Positions 36,411 to 45,504 of a stretch of 64,000 nucleotides of DNA are shown one piece after another (within the stretch, counting starts at the first letter, position 1; every line of letters begins with the position of its first letter). The translations under genes were made by a program, and so were the position numbers. The stretch comes from Bradyrhizobium sp. AZCC 2176 (lineage in GTDB: Bacteria; Pseudomonadota; Alphaproteobacteria; Rhizobiales; Xanthobacteraceae). The DNA is taken from NCBI RefSeq assembly GCF_036924645.1, contig NZ_JAZHRX010000001.1, forward strand, positions 1,612,001 to 1,676,000. The letters are read 5' to 3'. The notes under the pieces were generated by a model. The model was not told the DNA's origin. It saw nothing but the letters and a program-made list of their open reading frames with translations, and made no database searches.

Positions 36411-37391
36411 CTACTCCTGCTCGACGCCGCTGGCTTTCACGAGCTGCGACCATTTCTTCTCATCCTTGTCGATGAAGGCGGCATAGTCTTCCGGCGTGCC
36501 GGGCGTGATCTCGGTGCCGTCATTGCCCAATTGCTTCTTCACCTCGTCGGAGGCGAGCGCGTCGCGCAGCGCCTTGTTGAGCTTGTCGATGATCGGCCGA
36601 GGCGTGCCGGCGGGCGCGACGAGGCCGTAATAGAGCGAGGCGTCGAAACCGGACAGGCCCGCTTCGATCATCGTCGGCACCTCAGGCAGCAGGCCCGATC
36701 GGGTGACGCTGGTCACCGCGAGCGCGCGCAGCTTGCCGGCGGAGACATTGGCATGCGAGGCCGGGATCGGAGCGAACGCCATCGGGATGTGGCCGCCCAA
36801 CAGATCGGTCAGCGCCGGACCGGTGCCCTTGTAGGGGATGTGCACCAGCTTGATGCCGGCGGCGCGCGCGAAATATTCGCCGGTGATGTGGCTGGCGGTG
36901 CCGGCGCCGGCCGAGCCGAAATTGACCTTGTCGGGATTGGCCTTCGCATAGGCGACCAGTTCGGCGACGGACTTGGCCGGGAATGACGGATGCACGACGA
37001 GCGAATTCGGCGCATTGCCGATCATGCCGATCGGCGCAAAATCCTTGCGCGGATCGTAGCCGGGATTCTTGTAGAGCGAGGGACCGATTGCGAGCGTGCC
37101 GGTGTAGCCCAGCAGCAGCGTGTAGCCATCGGGATCGCTTTTGGCAACCGCCTTGGTGCCGACCGTGCCGCCGGCGCCGGGGCGGTTGTCGACCACGACC
37201 TTCTCGCCGAGCAGTTCGCTCATCTTGTCGGCAATGGCGCGGCCGACGATCGAGGTGCTGCCGCCGGGCGCGAATGGAATGACCAGCGTGATGGCGCGGG
37301 CGGGATAATTTTGTGCTCGCGCTGAATCGAAGGCTACGCTCACACCGAGCAGTGCGACGACGACATAAATGCGTTTGATCCACGTGGACAT
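36411..37391 (-). CDS. Tripartite tricarboxylate transporter substrate-binding protein (Bug family)
   Basis: 326 residues from ATG 37391. The signal peptide ends near ARAQNYP. The Bug family hallmarks are ITLVIPFAPGGSTSIVGRAI, the DNRPGAGGTVGT motif and VNFGSAGAGTASHITGE. These periplasmic proteins bind carboxylates such as aromatic acids or citrate, often without an adjacent permease, as here. The start upstream at 37505 lacks a signal peptide and is unlikely. Confidence 0.93.
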   Translation of the reverse strand: MSTWIKRIYVVVALLGVSVAFDSARAQNYPARAITLVIPFAPGGSTSIVGRAIADKMSELLGEKVVVDNRPGAGGTVGTKAVAKSDPDGYTLLLGYTGTLAIGPSLYKNPGYDPRKDFAPIGMIGNAPNSLVVHPSFPAKSVAELVAYAKANPDKVNFGSAGAGTASHITGEYFARAAGIKLVHIPYKGTGPALTDLLGGHIPMAFAPIPASHANVSAGKLRALAVTSVTRSGLLPEVPTMIEAGLSGFDASLYYGLVAPAGTPRPIIDKLNKALRDALASDEVKKQLGNDGTEITPGTPEDYAAFIDKDEKKWSQLVKASGVEQE

Positions 37392-37532
37392 GATGAGCGC
37401 GCTCCCAAGACTGTTCTTATTGTTGGCGCGGCCATCGTCGCTGAAACAACTGGCATTCGCAAGTTGACTTCCGAATGAGGCGCTCACGTCGTCACCGCAT
37501 CGCATCTCGCATGGTGAGATGGATGCGCGATC

Positions 37533-38159
37533 CTACCTCCACGCGAATACCGGCTGCTCCAGCTCGGCCACGCGGGTGTCACGGCCCGCCAGCACTTCGG
37601 CAAATTGATAGATCAGCGCCGCCGTCGGCGCGTGGATGTGCTGGCCGGCATGACGGAAGCGGATCACGCGCCGCGTGCTTTCAGGGATCGTGGTGAAGCT
37701 GAAGGCGTCGCTTCGCTCGATGTCGGCAAGCGCTATGCGATGCACCGACGCGACCTCCGCGGGGTTGAGCACGAAATCGGCGCTGTTGCTCACCCAGACC
37801 ACCACAGGCGTAATGAGATAGCCTGATCGCGTCGGGTAATCGTCGAGCAGGCCGAGCACATCGGCCTCGGCGAGACCAACGCCAAGCTCTTCGTGAAGCT
37901 CGCGCAGCGCGGCCTGCGCCTGCGTCTCGCCATGGTCGCAGCGCCCGCCCGGCAACGCCCATTGGGCGGCGTGCGAACGCAAGGTCGCGGCGCGGCGGGT
38001 CAGTAGAAACGTCGTCCCCGCGCCGGCCTCGGCTTCCGTCAGCGCAATCGCCACCGCGGCCCGCTTCAGCTCAGGCGAGGCCCCGGACGGTGCCCGCGTG
38101 AACGCTGCGCAGAGCTCTGCGATATTCCGCCTTGTGGTATCGTCAAATGACCGGGCCAT
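37533..38159 (-). CDS. NUDIX hydrolase (CoA pyrophosphatase-like)
   Basis: 208 residues. The NUDIX box is complete: G-x5-E-x7-RE-L-H-EE-L-G, beginning GGRCDHGETQ at about residue 72. The preceding ALPGG-type segment and helical N-terminus fit the CoA/NADH pyrophosphatase group. It hydrolyses a nucleoside diphosphate linked to another moiety in the cytoplasm. It is divergent from the PaaI-like thioesterase. Confidence 0.85.
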   Translation of the reverse strand: MARSFDDTTRRNIAELCAAFTRAPSGASPELKRAAVAIALTEAEAGAGTTFLLTRRAATLRSHAAQWALPGGRCDHGETQAQAALRELHEELGVGLAEADVLGLLDDYPTRSGYLITPVVVWVSNSADFVLNPAEVASVHRIALADIERSDAFSFTTIPESTRRVIRFRHAGQHIHAPTAALIYQFAEVLAGRDTRVAELEQPVFAWR

Positions 38160-38238
38160 CCCGCTTGACTACAACACCAGCGCATCAGATGAAATGACCC
38201 GGACCGCATGACAACCCGCAGGAAACGGAACACACGAC

Positions 38239-38664
38239 ATGACAGCCAAGGCCGCGGACAAACTGAAATCCGACGGCTGGAAGATCGCCGAAACCACCGG
38301 CTTCCTGCACCTGATCGGGCCGCTATGGCAGCGCGTGGTCGACGGCACGCACGAATACGCGCTTGCTACCGAGGACAAGCACCACAACCGCCGCGGCCTG
38401 GTGCAAGGCGGCGTGATCATGACTTTTGCGGATCGGACTTGCGGCATGACCGCCCGCTTCGTCTCGGGCAGGCCGACGCTGGCGACCGTGCAGCTCGATA
38501 CGCACTTCGTCGAAGCCGGCAAGATCGGCGAGGTTTTGGTGTCGAAGCCGCATGTGGTACGCTCGACCCGCAGCCTCATCTTCATCACGACGGAAGTAAC
38601 AGTCGACAAGCGCTGTATCGCGATGGCGAGCGGTGTGTTCAAGATATTGAAGAATGAGGGTTGA
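38239..38664 (+). CDS. PaaI family thioesterase (hotdog fold)
   Basis: 141 residues, the family length. The HHNRRGLVQGGVIMTFADRT segment carries the active-site HGG-like motif in the form GLVQGG with an acidic Asp two turns later. The fold hydrolyses aryl- or acyl-CoA in the cytoplasm. GGAAACGGAACAC lies upstream of the ATG. A palindromic repeat follows the stop. Confidence 0.87.
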   Translation: MTAKAADKLKSDGWKIAETTGFLHLIGPLWQRVVDGTHEYALATEDKHHNRRGLVQGGVIMTFADRTCGMTARFVSGRPTLATVQLDTHFVEAGKIGEVLVSKPHVVRSTRSLIFITTEVTVDKRCIAMASGVFKILKNEG

Positions 38665-38671
38665 GACACAC

Positions 38672-38775
38672 CGTCATTCCGGGATGGTCCGAAGGACCAG
38701 ACCTCAGATGCGCAATTGCGCATCGGGGAATCTCGAGATTCCGGGTTCGATGCTACGCATCGCCCCGGAATGACG
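38672..38775. repeat. Extragenic palindromic repeat (CGTCATTCCGGG / CCCCGGAATGACG type)
   Basis: The outer arms CGTCATTCCGGG and CGCCCCGGAATGACG enclose inner hairpins (GGTCCGAAGGACC, TGCGCAATTGCGCA) and the core GAATCTCGAGATTCCGGGTTC. Other copies are at 50604-50683 and 52551-52648. Confidence 0.88.
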
Positions 38776-38791
38776 AAATCATGGAGGACCC

Positions 38792-39814
38792 ATGCAATAC
38801 CGCCAACTCGGCCGCAGCGGCCTGAAGATTTCGCCGATCTGCCTGGGCACCATGATGTTCGGCGGGCCGACCGACGAGGCGACGTCGTCGCGCATCATTG
38901 CGAAAGCGCGCGAGGCCGGCATCAACTTCATCGACTCTGCCGACGCCTATAATGGCGGCCAGTCCGAGCAGGTGGTCGGCCGAGGCATCTCCAACAACAG
39001 GCACAACTGGATTTTGGCGACCAAACTCGCCAACCAGGTCGGCGATGATCCCAATCGCGGCGGGCTGTCGCGGCGCTGGGTGCTGCAGGCGGCGGAAGAA
39101 AGTCTGAAACGGCTCGGCACCGACTTCATCGATATCTACTATTTGCACAAGGAGGACCACGCGACGCCGCTGGAGGAGACAGTGCGCGCGATCGGCGACC
39201 TGATGCGCCAGGGCAAGATCCGCTATTTCGGCGTTTCGAACTATCGCGCCTGGCGCGTCGCCGAGATCTGCAACATCTGCGACCAGAACGGCATCGACCG
39301 CCCAATCGTCAGCCAGCCCTATTACAACGCCATGAACCGCATGCCCGAGGTCGAGCACTTCCCGGCCTGCGGCTATTACGGCCTCGGCATCGTGCCCTAT
39401 AGCCCCTTGGCGCGCGGTGTGCTGACCGGCAAGTACAGACCGGACGCCGCGCCCGACAAGGAGACACGCGCCGGCCGCGCCGACAAGCGCATGATGCAGA
39501 CCGAATGGCGGCCGGAATCCCTGCAGCTCGCCCAGCAGATCAAGCGGCACGCCGAAGCGCGCGGCATCACCGCCGGGCAGTTCGCGGTGTCATGGGTGCT
39601 GAATTCGTCGTTTGTCTCGGCGGTGATCGCGGGCCCGCGCACCGAGGAACAATGGGACGACTACCTGAAGGCGCTCGACTATCGCTTCACGGCCGAAGAC
39701 GAGGCGCTGATCGACCGCCTGGTGGTGAGCGGCCACCCCTCGACGCCGGGGTTCAATGACCCGGCCTATCCGATCGAGGGGCGGCGGGCGCGGACGGATG
39801 GCCAAGCCCGATAG
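38792..39814 (+). CDS. Aldo/keto reductase
   Basis: 340 residues. AKR motifs are clear: MQYRQLGRSGLKISPICLGT at the start, FIDSADAYNGGQSEQVVGRG with the catalytic Asp and Tyr, the Lys in ILATKLANQ and the His in IDIYYLHKEDH. It reduces aldehydes or ketones with NADPH. GGAGGACC precedes the ATG. It resembles the YajO/YhdN-type AKR branch; no partner genes are adjacent. Confidence 0.92.
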   Translation: MQYRQLGRSGLKISPICLGTMMFGGPTDEATSSRIIAKAREAGINFIDSADAYNGGQSEQVVGRGISNNRHNWILATKLANQVGDDPNRGGLSRRWVLQAAEESLKRLGTDFIDIYYLHKEDHATPLEETVRAIGDLMRQGKIRYFGVSNYRAWRVAEICNICDQNGIDRPIVSQPYYNAMNRMPEVEHFPACGYYGLGIVPYSPLARGVLTGKYRPDAAPDKETRAGRADKRMMQTEWRPESLQLAQQIKRHAEARGITAGQFAVSWVLNSSFVSAVIAGPRTEEQWDDYLKALDYRFTAEDEALIDRLVVSGHPSTPGFNDPAYPIEGRRARTDGQAR

Positions 39815-39926
39815 GCTGATAGAACCGCCCTCTGGCAGCCCACCATTGTATCGTGGCTTGGATGAACGGTAACGGGATAGTAACCTCGACCGACGAAACT
39901 TCCCCATTCAGGTGGAGGTCCAAGTG

Positions 39927-40172
39927 GTGGACGAGCACAGAACAGCACCACGGCGACGGTTTTTGAAGGCGGGCAAGATTTCGTTTGGCGGCGGCGCGGC
40001 CATCGATTGCACGATCCGCAATCTTTCCGAAACCGGCGCCGCACTCGAGGTGATCTCCCCCGTCGGCATTCCCGAACGCTTTACGCTGGTGATCGAAGCC
40101 GACCACCTCCATCTGCCGTGTCGCGTGGTCTGGCGAAAAGAGAAGCGGATCGGGGTTCATTTCGAAGCCTGA
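39927..40172 (+). CDS. PilZ domain protein
   Basis: 81 residues from a GTG at 39927, eight bases after GGAGG; in-frame GTGs at 39912 and 39924 are alternatives. The c-di-GMP motif appears as RTAPRRRFLKAG (RxxxR type), followed by DCTIRNLSETGAAL (D/NxSxxG). The protein is a stand-alone PilZ, the usual single-domain c-di-GMP effector. Confidence 0.9.
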   Translation: MDEHRTAPRRRFLKAGKISFGGGAAIDCTIRNLSETGAALEVISPVGIPERFTLVIEADHLHLPCRVVWRKEKRIGVHFEA

Positions 40173-40261
40173 CCGGCGCCGGCGCCATTGGCACAATCGC
40201 GGCGGATCCGGCCGCGTGACCGGACCCGCCGCGAAAGAATCGCTTCTCACAGAAGCAGCGC

Positions 40262-40552
40262 TCAGTGTCTGGATTCGAGGCTGACGATCACGCCAGTGGG
40301 CTCGGGCTCGTGCGGCGACAGTTTCGTCAGCGTCTCATCGCTCCAATAAGCAAGGTTGACAATCATGCCGACCGGCGTATCCGGCTCGGAAGCCTCGGTC
40401 GGTTCCAGGACATTGAGCCCGCCGCTGTCGATAAAGAACGTGTGATCGCCAAACATGCTGGCCAGTTGCGGGACCACCGGATGATCGTCGGGAAGCGCCT
40501 GGGCTTCGAATTGCATCAAGGCGCGTTCCACCTGTGCCGAGTTCAATTTCAT
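40262..40552 (-). CDS. Hypothetical protein
   Basis: 96 residues from ATG 40552, with AAGGAG eight bases upstream. It is acidic: MKLNSAQVERALMQFEAQAL at the start, then a FGDHTFFIDSGGLNVLEP strand and PVGMIVNLAYW. No signal peptide or membrane segment is visible. The composition is that of a small cytoplasmic alpha/beta protein. I do not recognise it. Confidence 0.75.
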   Translation of the reverse strand: MKLNSAQVERALMQFEAQALPDDHPVVPQLASMFGDHTFFIDSGGLNVLEPTEASEPDTPVGMIVNLAYWSDETLTKLSPHEPEPTGVIVSLESRH

Positions 40553-40869
40553 GCACGACTCCTTAACATGGCTTCTGGTTGATTGAGGGCCGCGCAACGG
40601 CTTGACCGCACACGGCTGCTTCCTGCGGAGGATACGAAAAGCGTCAAGCGTGTTGGATCCTGATCGCTCGTCCCCGCCAGCGCAGCGCGCTGGTCCGCAA
40701 GTTCTCTTTTCAATCCGCGCGCACCGCGAATTGAACCCGGGACAGTGGTGCCTGTTTCCGCCCGTTCAACCCGGCAACGAAATTAAATTGGCAATGTTCC
40801 GCAGAAAGGTTGTTTCCTGCGGCTGTCGCGTGGAACCGCGCGGAACGCCACGGCTACGCCGACAGCTTG
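40553..40869. other. Intergenic region without visible gene
   Basis: No ORF with convincing start or coding pattern. The leftward promoter of the hypothetical gene at 40262-40552 should lie near its left end, where TTAACATGG precedes the Shine-Dalgarno site. Read leftward, a short T-arm-like string occurs near 40732-40743, but no tRNA can be built around it. Confidence 0.45.
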
Positions 40870-41058
40870 CTATCTTGCGTCGGGAATCGGATGCCGCCTT
40901 GCCAGTTCGTCGAGCGGCAGATGCGCTTCCTCGTCGCTCAGCGCGAAACGAACGATGACGTCCTGACGGCCGACCTGCCCCCAAAGCCCGTCCGATGACC
41001 ATTTCTGCGGCATCGGCCCGCGCAGGCCTTCGACCCAGACAAAGTACCATTCCGTCAT
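40870..41058 (-). CDS. Small hypothetical protein
   Basis: 62 residues from ATG 41058, preceded by GGAGAGGTGTTTG. It reads MTEWYFVWVEGLRGPMPQKW, then GQVGRQDVIVRFALSDEEAH and ends in RRHPIPDAR. The clear ribosome site and protein-like composition support a real gene, probably a small conserved Rhizobiales protein. A longer in-frame ORF starting at 41121 has no such site. Confidence 0.65.
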   Translation of the reverse strand: MTEWYFVWVEGLRGPMPQKWSSDGLWGQVGRQDVIVRFALSDEEAHLPLDELARRHPIPDAR

Positions 41059-41201
41059 CAAACACCTCTCCGGCTCCCCGAGGGCGGAACCAGATGCGCC
41101 GCGGCCCCGTTGAAAGGACATCGCGAGGCCTCGAACGCGACGCCGACCGGTTCGCTGCCGGTTCTTTCCCGAACAAGGGATGCCATCATAAGGATCTCGC
41201 C

Positions 41202-41696
41202 ATGGAAATCAGCACTTTCAAGGACATGTATCTCGCCGAATTGCAGGAGCTGGTGAGCGTCGAGGAGCAGCTTGCGGAAGCGCTGCTGCGCATGGCGGCC
41301 GCCGCGTCGCACCCGGCATTGAAGGACGCCCTGGTGGACCATCATGCGGAAACCATCGCGCAGAAGGAGCGCCTTGTGGCCATCCTTCGCACGCATGGCG
41401 CCGACCCGGCGGCGCATGTCGATCAGGCCATGCAGGCCCTGATCCGTGAAACCCGCAAGATGCTCAGCATCGTTGAGGGCGACGATCTTCGCGATGCGGG
41501 CCTGATCGCATCCGCGCAGAAACTCGAGCACTACGAGATTGCCGCTTACGGCTCGGCCGCAGCGCTAGCCGGCCAACTCGACCTGCGTGATGAGCAGAGG
41601 ATGTTGCACGACAGCCTGCTGGAAGAGAAAGAAGCCGACGCCGTTCTCACCGACATCGCCAAGGGCGAAGTCAATCCGGACGCGCTGGCGGCGTGA
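41202..41696 (+). CDS. YciE/YciF-like ferritin-fold protein (DUF892)
   Basis: 164 residues from ATG 41202 with AAGGAT upstream. MEISTFKDMYLAELQELVSVE is the typical DUF892 start, followed by a long four-helix bundle with ED/H-type residues in the helices (EEQLAEAL, DHHAETIAQKE, KLEHYEIAAYG, HDSLLEEKEAD). Family members carry a di-iron site and are linked to stress responses. The role here is inferred from family only. Confidence 0.9.
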   Translation: MEISTFKDMYLAELQELVSVEEQLAEALLRMAAAASHPALKDALVDHHAETIAQKERLVAILRTHGADPAAHVDQAMQALIRETRKMLSIVEGDDLRDAGLIASAQKLEHYEIAAYGSAAALAGQLDLRDEQRMLHDSLLEEKEADAVLTDIAKGEVNPDALAA

Positions 41697-41784
41697 GGGC
41701 GGCAGACGGACCGCACCCGCAAACATCTCGTTTACGACAGTGGCTTGAACCTTCGGGCGACGACACGCACCCTCGTCATGGATC

Positions 41785-42060
41785 ATTGTTCGGATTCAAC
41801 TGTCAAACAGCGAGAGGGTACGCGTCCGCGTTCTCGCGGCATAAAGCGCCCGAGCTTTGCATCACTTTCGCCCTTAACCGAAGCAAAGGGCGCAGGGAAA
41901 GCCGGGTGCACGCTGCACCCGCGGTCTCGTGTGCAATGCGCAGAAGCAATGGCGCACACGAGCATACAGGTCCAGCGGAGGCATCCCGGCTTTCCCTGCG
42001 CGATGGGTTACGGCTTACTTCGTGCTCTTCCCGGTGAACGGCTTTCTTGCCACCGTCGAC
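41785..42060. repeat. Long dispersed Bradyrhizobium-type repeat
   Basis: About 275 bases starting near TTGTTCGGATTCAACTGTC. The central part has long inverted arms: AAAGGGCGCAGGGAAAGCCG at 41885-41904 is answered by CGGCTTTCCCTGCGCGATGG at 41987-42006. Further inside, GTCTCGTGTGC faces GCACACGAG. Spurious ORFs run through it on both strands. I recognise the pattern from multicopy intergenic sequences in related genomes, from memory only. Confidence 0.6.
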
Positions 42061-42115
42061 ATGCGGGATCGGCGCAGCCAAAACCCGGATGTCGCTTCGC
42101 TCATCCGGGCTACAC
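42061..42115. repeat. Partial palindromic repeat (ACCCGGATGTCGCTTCGC type)
   Basis: ATGCGGGATCGG followed by AACCCGGATGTCGCTTCGCT and CATCCGGGCTACA is the right half of the GTAGCCCG repeat family. It abuts the dispersed repeat at 41785-42060 and is followed after 17 bases by the stop of the GGDEF-EAL gene. Confidence 0.7.
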
Positions 42116-42132
42116 TTACTTTGTTGAACCTG

Positions 42133-44784
42133 CTAGGCGACGGCTTGCCGCTCGCGCTCGGAGAGGACTTGTAGCAACAATTCGCCGAACGGCACGGGCT
42201 TGCTGAAGACGTAACCCTGGCCCAAGGCAATTCCGAGCGAGCGAATCTTTTCGATCTGCTCGTATGTCTCGACGCCTTCAGCGACGATCGAGAGGTTCAA
42301 CGTCTTCGCAAGCTGGACGATCGATCCGAGGACGGCAACGGTCTCGGAGCGACCGATCCGGTCGATGAAGGACTTGTCGATCTTGACCTTGTTGAACGGA
42401 AAAGCGGTCAGATAAGACAGCGATGAATAGCCGACGCCGAAATCGTCGAGCGCAATGGAAACGCCAAGCCTCTTCAGGCGTTCGAGCGTCTTGAGATTTT
42501 CCTGGCTGTCAGCCAGAAAGACGCTCTCGGTGATCTCGAGCTCCAGCCGTGTTTCCGCAAGTCCGCTGTCTGCCAACGCGTCCATCACGAAATCGACAAG
42601 ATTGCCGCCCGCAAATTGCAGAGCGGACAGGTTGACCGCAACCTGGATATCATCGGGTAGCATCACGGCATGGCGACACGCCTTGGCGAGCACCAGATTG
42701 CCGAGCTCGCCGATCAGCCCACTCTCTTCCGCAAGCGGAATGAATTCAGCGGGAGGGATCAAGCCTCTGGTCTTGTGGCGCCAGCGCGCCAGCGCCTCAA
42801 CCGACGTTGCGCGGCCCGTAGAGAGCTCGAACACGGGCTGATAGAAGACCTCAATCTCTTCGCGCCAGATCGCCTCGCGAAACTCGATTTCAAGGATGTC
42901 GCGCTGGTCGGCTTCGGCCTTGAGCTCCGGCGAGTAGAGATTGAAACAATTTCGACCGGCATTCTTCGACTTGTAGAGCGCAAGGTCGGCATTGCGAAGA
43001 ATTTCATCGGTGCGCGTGCCATGCTCCGGTACCAGGGCGACGCCGATGCTGCATCCGATCCCGACCGGGTGGCCGTCTATTTCATAGGGTTCGGCAATTG
43101 CCTGGACCAACCGCGCGGCCAGTGTTGCGGCGCCGTCCTGCAGCGCGGACGGCCCCGGCGCCACGATCAGCGCAAACTCGTCACCGCCGATCCGCGCCGC
43201 CGTATCGACGTCCCGGGCCTGCGCCTTGATTCGACCAGCGACTTGCTTGAGAAGCGCATCGCCGCATTGGTGGCCGAGCGCGTCGTTGACGGACTTGAAC
43301 TTATCGAGATCCAGGAGGAGCACTGCGAACGGCGCATTGTGCAGAAGATACTTGTCCAGCGCTTCGTCAAGGGACCCCTTGAACAGGTTACGGTTCGCAA
43401 GGCCGGTCAGGCTGTCGTAGTGAGCCAGCCGCTCGATCCGGTCTTCGGAAGCCTTGCGTTCGGTGATGTCTTCATGCGTCGCAACCCAGCCGCCGCTCTC
43501 GCGACGTCCATAGGAAATATAGATGACGCGTCCGTCCGGAAACTGCAGCGTGTTCGAGGTGTTTTCCGATTTGGCGAGCCGGTCCTTCAGGTCAGCCAGA
43601 TAGGCGTCGAGATCGCGCACGGCGTCCTGGTTTGCAAACACCTCCCGGAAATTCATGCCGATCCGGACGTTGTCAGGCGAAAGCTCATAGGCGTCGAGCC
43701 ATTGTCGATTGAACGCGATCAGGCGATCGTTGCCATCGAACATGCTCAGCCCTTGCGGCAGGTTTCGCAGAGCGTCCTCGAATTTGCTCACGGAGTCGCG
43801 CAATTCGCGCTGTGCGCCGTCGAGAGCCTTCTGTCTTCGCCAGTGGAGCGCGGTCGCCACCAGGATGATGAAAGTGAGCAGAAGCGCTCCGCCGAGATAG
43901 ATTTTCTGCCTGGCTTGAGCGCGCGAATAGATCGCCTGCTCCGAAATGCCGGCTGTAAAGATCAGCGGAAAAGCGCGCGATCTGCGCGCGGTGATCAATC
44001 TGTTGCTCCGATTCGGCCGACCTTCGCGCCCGCTCCAATTCCAATATTGGCTATAGGAGCCGTCCTGTAACTCGCCTCCAACGTGGCCGGGACTGCGCCG
44101 TCCCAGCACCGAGCCTTGGTCTATTCCCCGCGCGGCGAGCACGATGTAGTCGGCATTCCTGAGAACAAGGGTTCCTCCGACACCGAGCTTTGCGGTGTCG
44201 TAGAACCTGCCGACCACGTCCACACTGATCGAGCCGACGACGACGCCCGCCGGATTTTTTCCGCGGTCGAACAGCTTTCTTGCGAGCTGGATGGTCCATT
44301 TGTTCGACGCCCGCCCGAGCACCGGCTTTGCGACATAGAGCCGATCTTCGGCCAGCTCCATCGCCTTGATGAAGTGCTCCCGGTCTCCGAGATAGAGCGG
44401 CGGGCCGGAGTAGCCGGTCGTCGTATCGAGCAAATAGCCGTCCGGTCCGATCAGCGCGAACTGAACCACGTCGCCGGTCGCCATCTGCGCTTTGTCGGCC
44501 CAAAATTTCAGGCTGAAGGCGGCCGGATCCTGTGCGTAGAGCGAGCGTGCAACCCGCAGTGACTGATCTACCCGTTCGAATATCCGCTCGGTATTTTCCT
44601 CGAACAATTCAGCGACACTATTTCCGTGCGCCCGCGCTTGTTGCAGCGCTTCCTCCCGTTCCGAAGACGTGATCGCAAAGTAGCCGATCCACACAAGCGG
44701 CAAGAAGAACAGCGCGATTTGCAGCGGGGCATTTCGCAGGATTGCTTTTGCAGCTTTGCGGACCAATCTGCGGGCGTGAATCAC
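42133..44784 (-). CDS. Cache-PAS-GGDEF-EAL bifunctional c-di-GMP protein
   Basis: 883 residues from a GTG at 44784; the frame is open to 45006 but that extension looks non-coding. Order: transmembrane helix at about 18-37, a periplasmic dCache-type sensor (about 50-280), a second helix (296-314), a PAS domain (about 330-440), GGDEF at 533-537 with an intact RxxD inhibition site at 524-527, and an EAL domain with EAL at 663-665, ITES, DDFG and AEGVET. Both catalytic sites look active, so it may make or break c-di-GMP in response to a periplasmic ligand. An 8-bp inverted repeat spans the start. Confidence 0.9.
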   Translation of the reverse strand: MIHARRLVRKAAKAILRNAPLQIALFFLPLVWIGYFAITSSEREEALQQARAHGNSVAELFEENTERIFERVDQSLRVARSLYAQDPAAFSLKFWADKAQMATGDVVQFALIGPDGYLLDTTTGYSGPPLYLGDREHFIKAMELAEDRLYVAKPVLGRASNKWTIQLARKLFDRGKNPAGVVVGSISVDVVGRFYDTAKLGVGGTLVLRNADYIVLAARGIDQGSVLGRRSPGHVGGELQDGSYSQYWNWSGREGRPNRSNRLITARRSRAFPLIFTAGISEQAIYSRAQARQKIYLGGALLLTFIILVATALHWRRQKALDGAQRELRDSVSKFEDALRNLPQGLSMFDGNDRLIAFNRQWLDAYELSPDNVRIGMNFREVFANQDAVRDLDAYLADLKDRLAKSENTSNTLQFPDGRVIYISYGRRESGGWVATHEDITERKASEDRIERLAHYDSLTGLANRNLFKGSLDEALDKYLLHNAPFAVLLLDLDKFKSVNDALGHQCGDALLKQVAGRIKAQARDVDTAARIGGDEFALIVAPGPSALQDGAATLAARLVQAIAEPYEIDGHPVGIGCSIGVALVPEHGTRTDEILRNADLALYKSKNAGRNCFNLYSPELKAEADQRDILEIEFREAIWREEIEVFYQPVFELSTGRATSVEALARWRHKTRGLIPPAEFIPLAEESGLIGELGNLVLAKACRHAVMLPDDIQVAVNLSALQFAGGNLVDFVMDALADSGLAETRLELEITESVFLADSQENLKTLERLKRLGVSIALDDFGVGYSSLSYLTAFPFNKVKIDKSFIDRIGRSETVAVLGSIVQLAKTLNLSIVAEGVETYEQIEKIRSLGIALGQGYVFSKPVPFGELLLQVLSERERQAVA

Positions 44785-45093
44785 GGCGCGTGATTCCGCA
44801 CGAACCGGAACCGGACAGTTACGCGCTCTAAGCTTGGCAACGCCGTCAAATATGACATCGACTATCTTTGCCTGAAGCGCCCGAGGTCCGCATGGCCGCG
44901 GCCGGGCACTGCCGAGATCTTGCAATCCAGGGAAGGTAGGGTCAGCAGCCTTAAGTTTTGGTTTCGCGCAGGCGCAAGGTTTATGTTTAAAGCCCCGTAA
45001 GACCACGGAGATAGCTGCAATCCGGCGCCCTGGCTGATCTCTATATTGCCGACCAGCGCGTTTGGGCGCGGAGCCTACAAAACGACACAGCGA

Positions 45094-45125
45094 GTAGCCC
45101 GCATGAGCGAAGTGACATGCGGGAC
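45094..45125. repeat. Partial palindromic repeat (GTAGCCCGCATGAGCG type)
   Basis: GTAGCCCGCATGAGCGAAGT then GACATGCGGGAC: a half copy of the family best seen at 45505-45582. It lies in the long gap upstream of the GGDEF-EAL gene. Confidence 0.65.
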
Positions 45126-45202
45126 GGTGCCCCCCGCGGCAGCAGGGATTGAATGGGAGCAGCCGCCCGTCGATCGTCCTTGGTATCTCGTTAGGATACT
45201 AA

Positions 45203-45322
45203 AGCATTGCAATACGTATCGCTGCGTTCTGGATGAACATCCAGGCGCGCTACGATCTCGAAGCAGCCGAAGACGTGCTCGCGCCGGAGATCAAGAAGAT
45301 CGCGTCTTACAAGGCGGCGTGA
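45203..45322 (+). pseudogene. HigA-type antitoxin, C-terminal remnant
   Basis: The frame between stops reads SIAIRIAAFWMNIQARYDLE followed by AAEDVLAPEIKKIASYKAA. FWxNxQxRYDLExA is the C-terminal signature of the HigA/VapI family of XRE antitoxins. The N-terminal helix-turn-helix part is missing: the frame is closed by a stop at 45200-45202 and the sequence upstream is a repeat. No HigB toxin gene is visible. It is a decayed fragment of a toxin-antitoxin locus. Confidence 0.7.
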
Positions 45323-45504
45323 GAGGCGTCGCTCAAATTACAATTACGATGACAGTGCACTTTAGCGGAAATGTTTAGATTCAGACTTCTATTGTTTACT
45401 CTTTATGGTTGCGTCAGTATGCGAGCATGAACCGGGGGAAGAATCACCGTGATCGACATTGCAGACGCCGACGCGAACTTGCTTTTTAAATCAGTCGGCA
45501 GCAA

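Noticed and set aside
40725..40750. T-arm-like sequence (GTCCCGGGTTCAATTCGCG on the minus strand)
   Set aside because: No acceptor stem, D-arm or anticodon arm can be formed around it.
41803..42112. Several ORFs on both strands within the dispersed repeat
   Set aside because: Produced by repeat DNA; no ribosome sites or domains.
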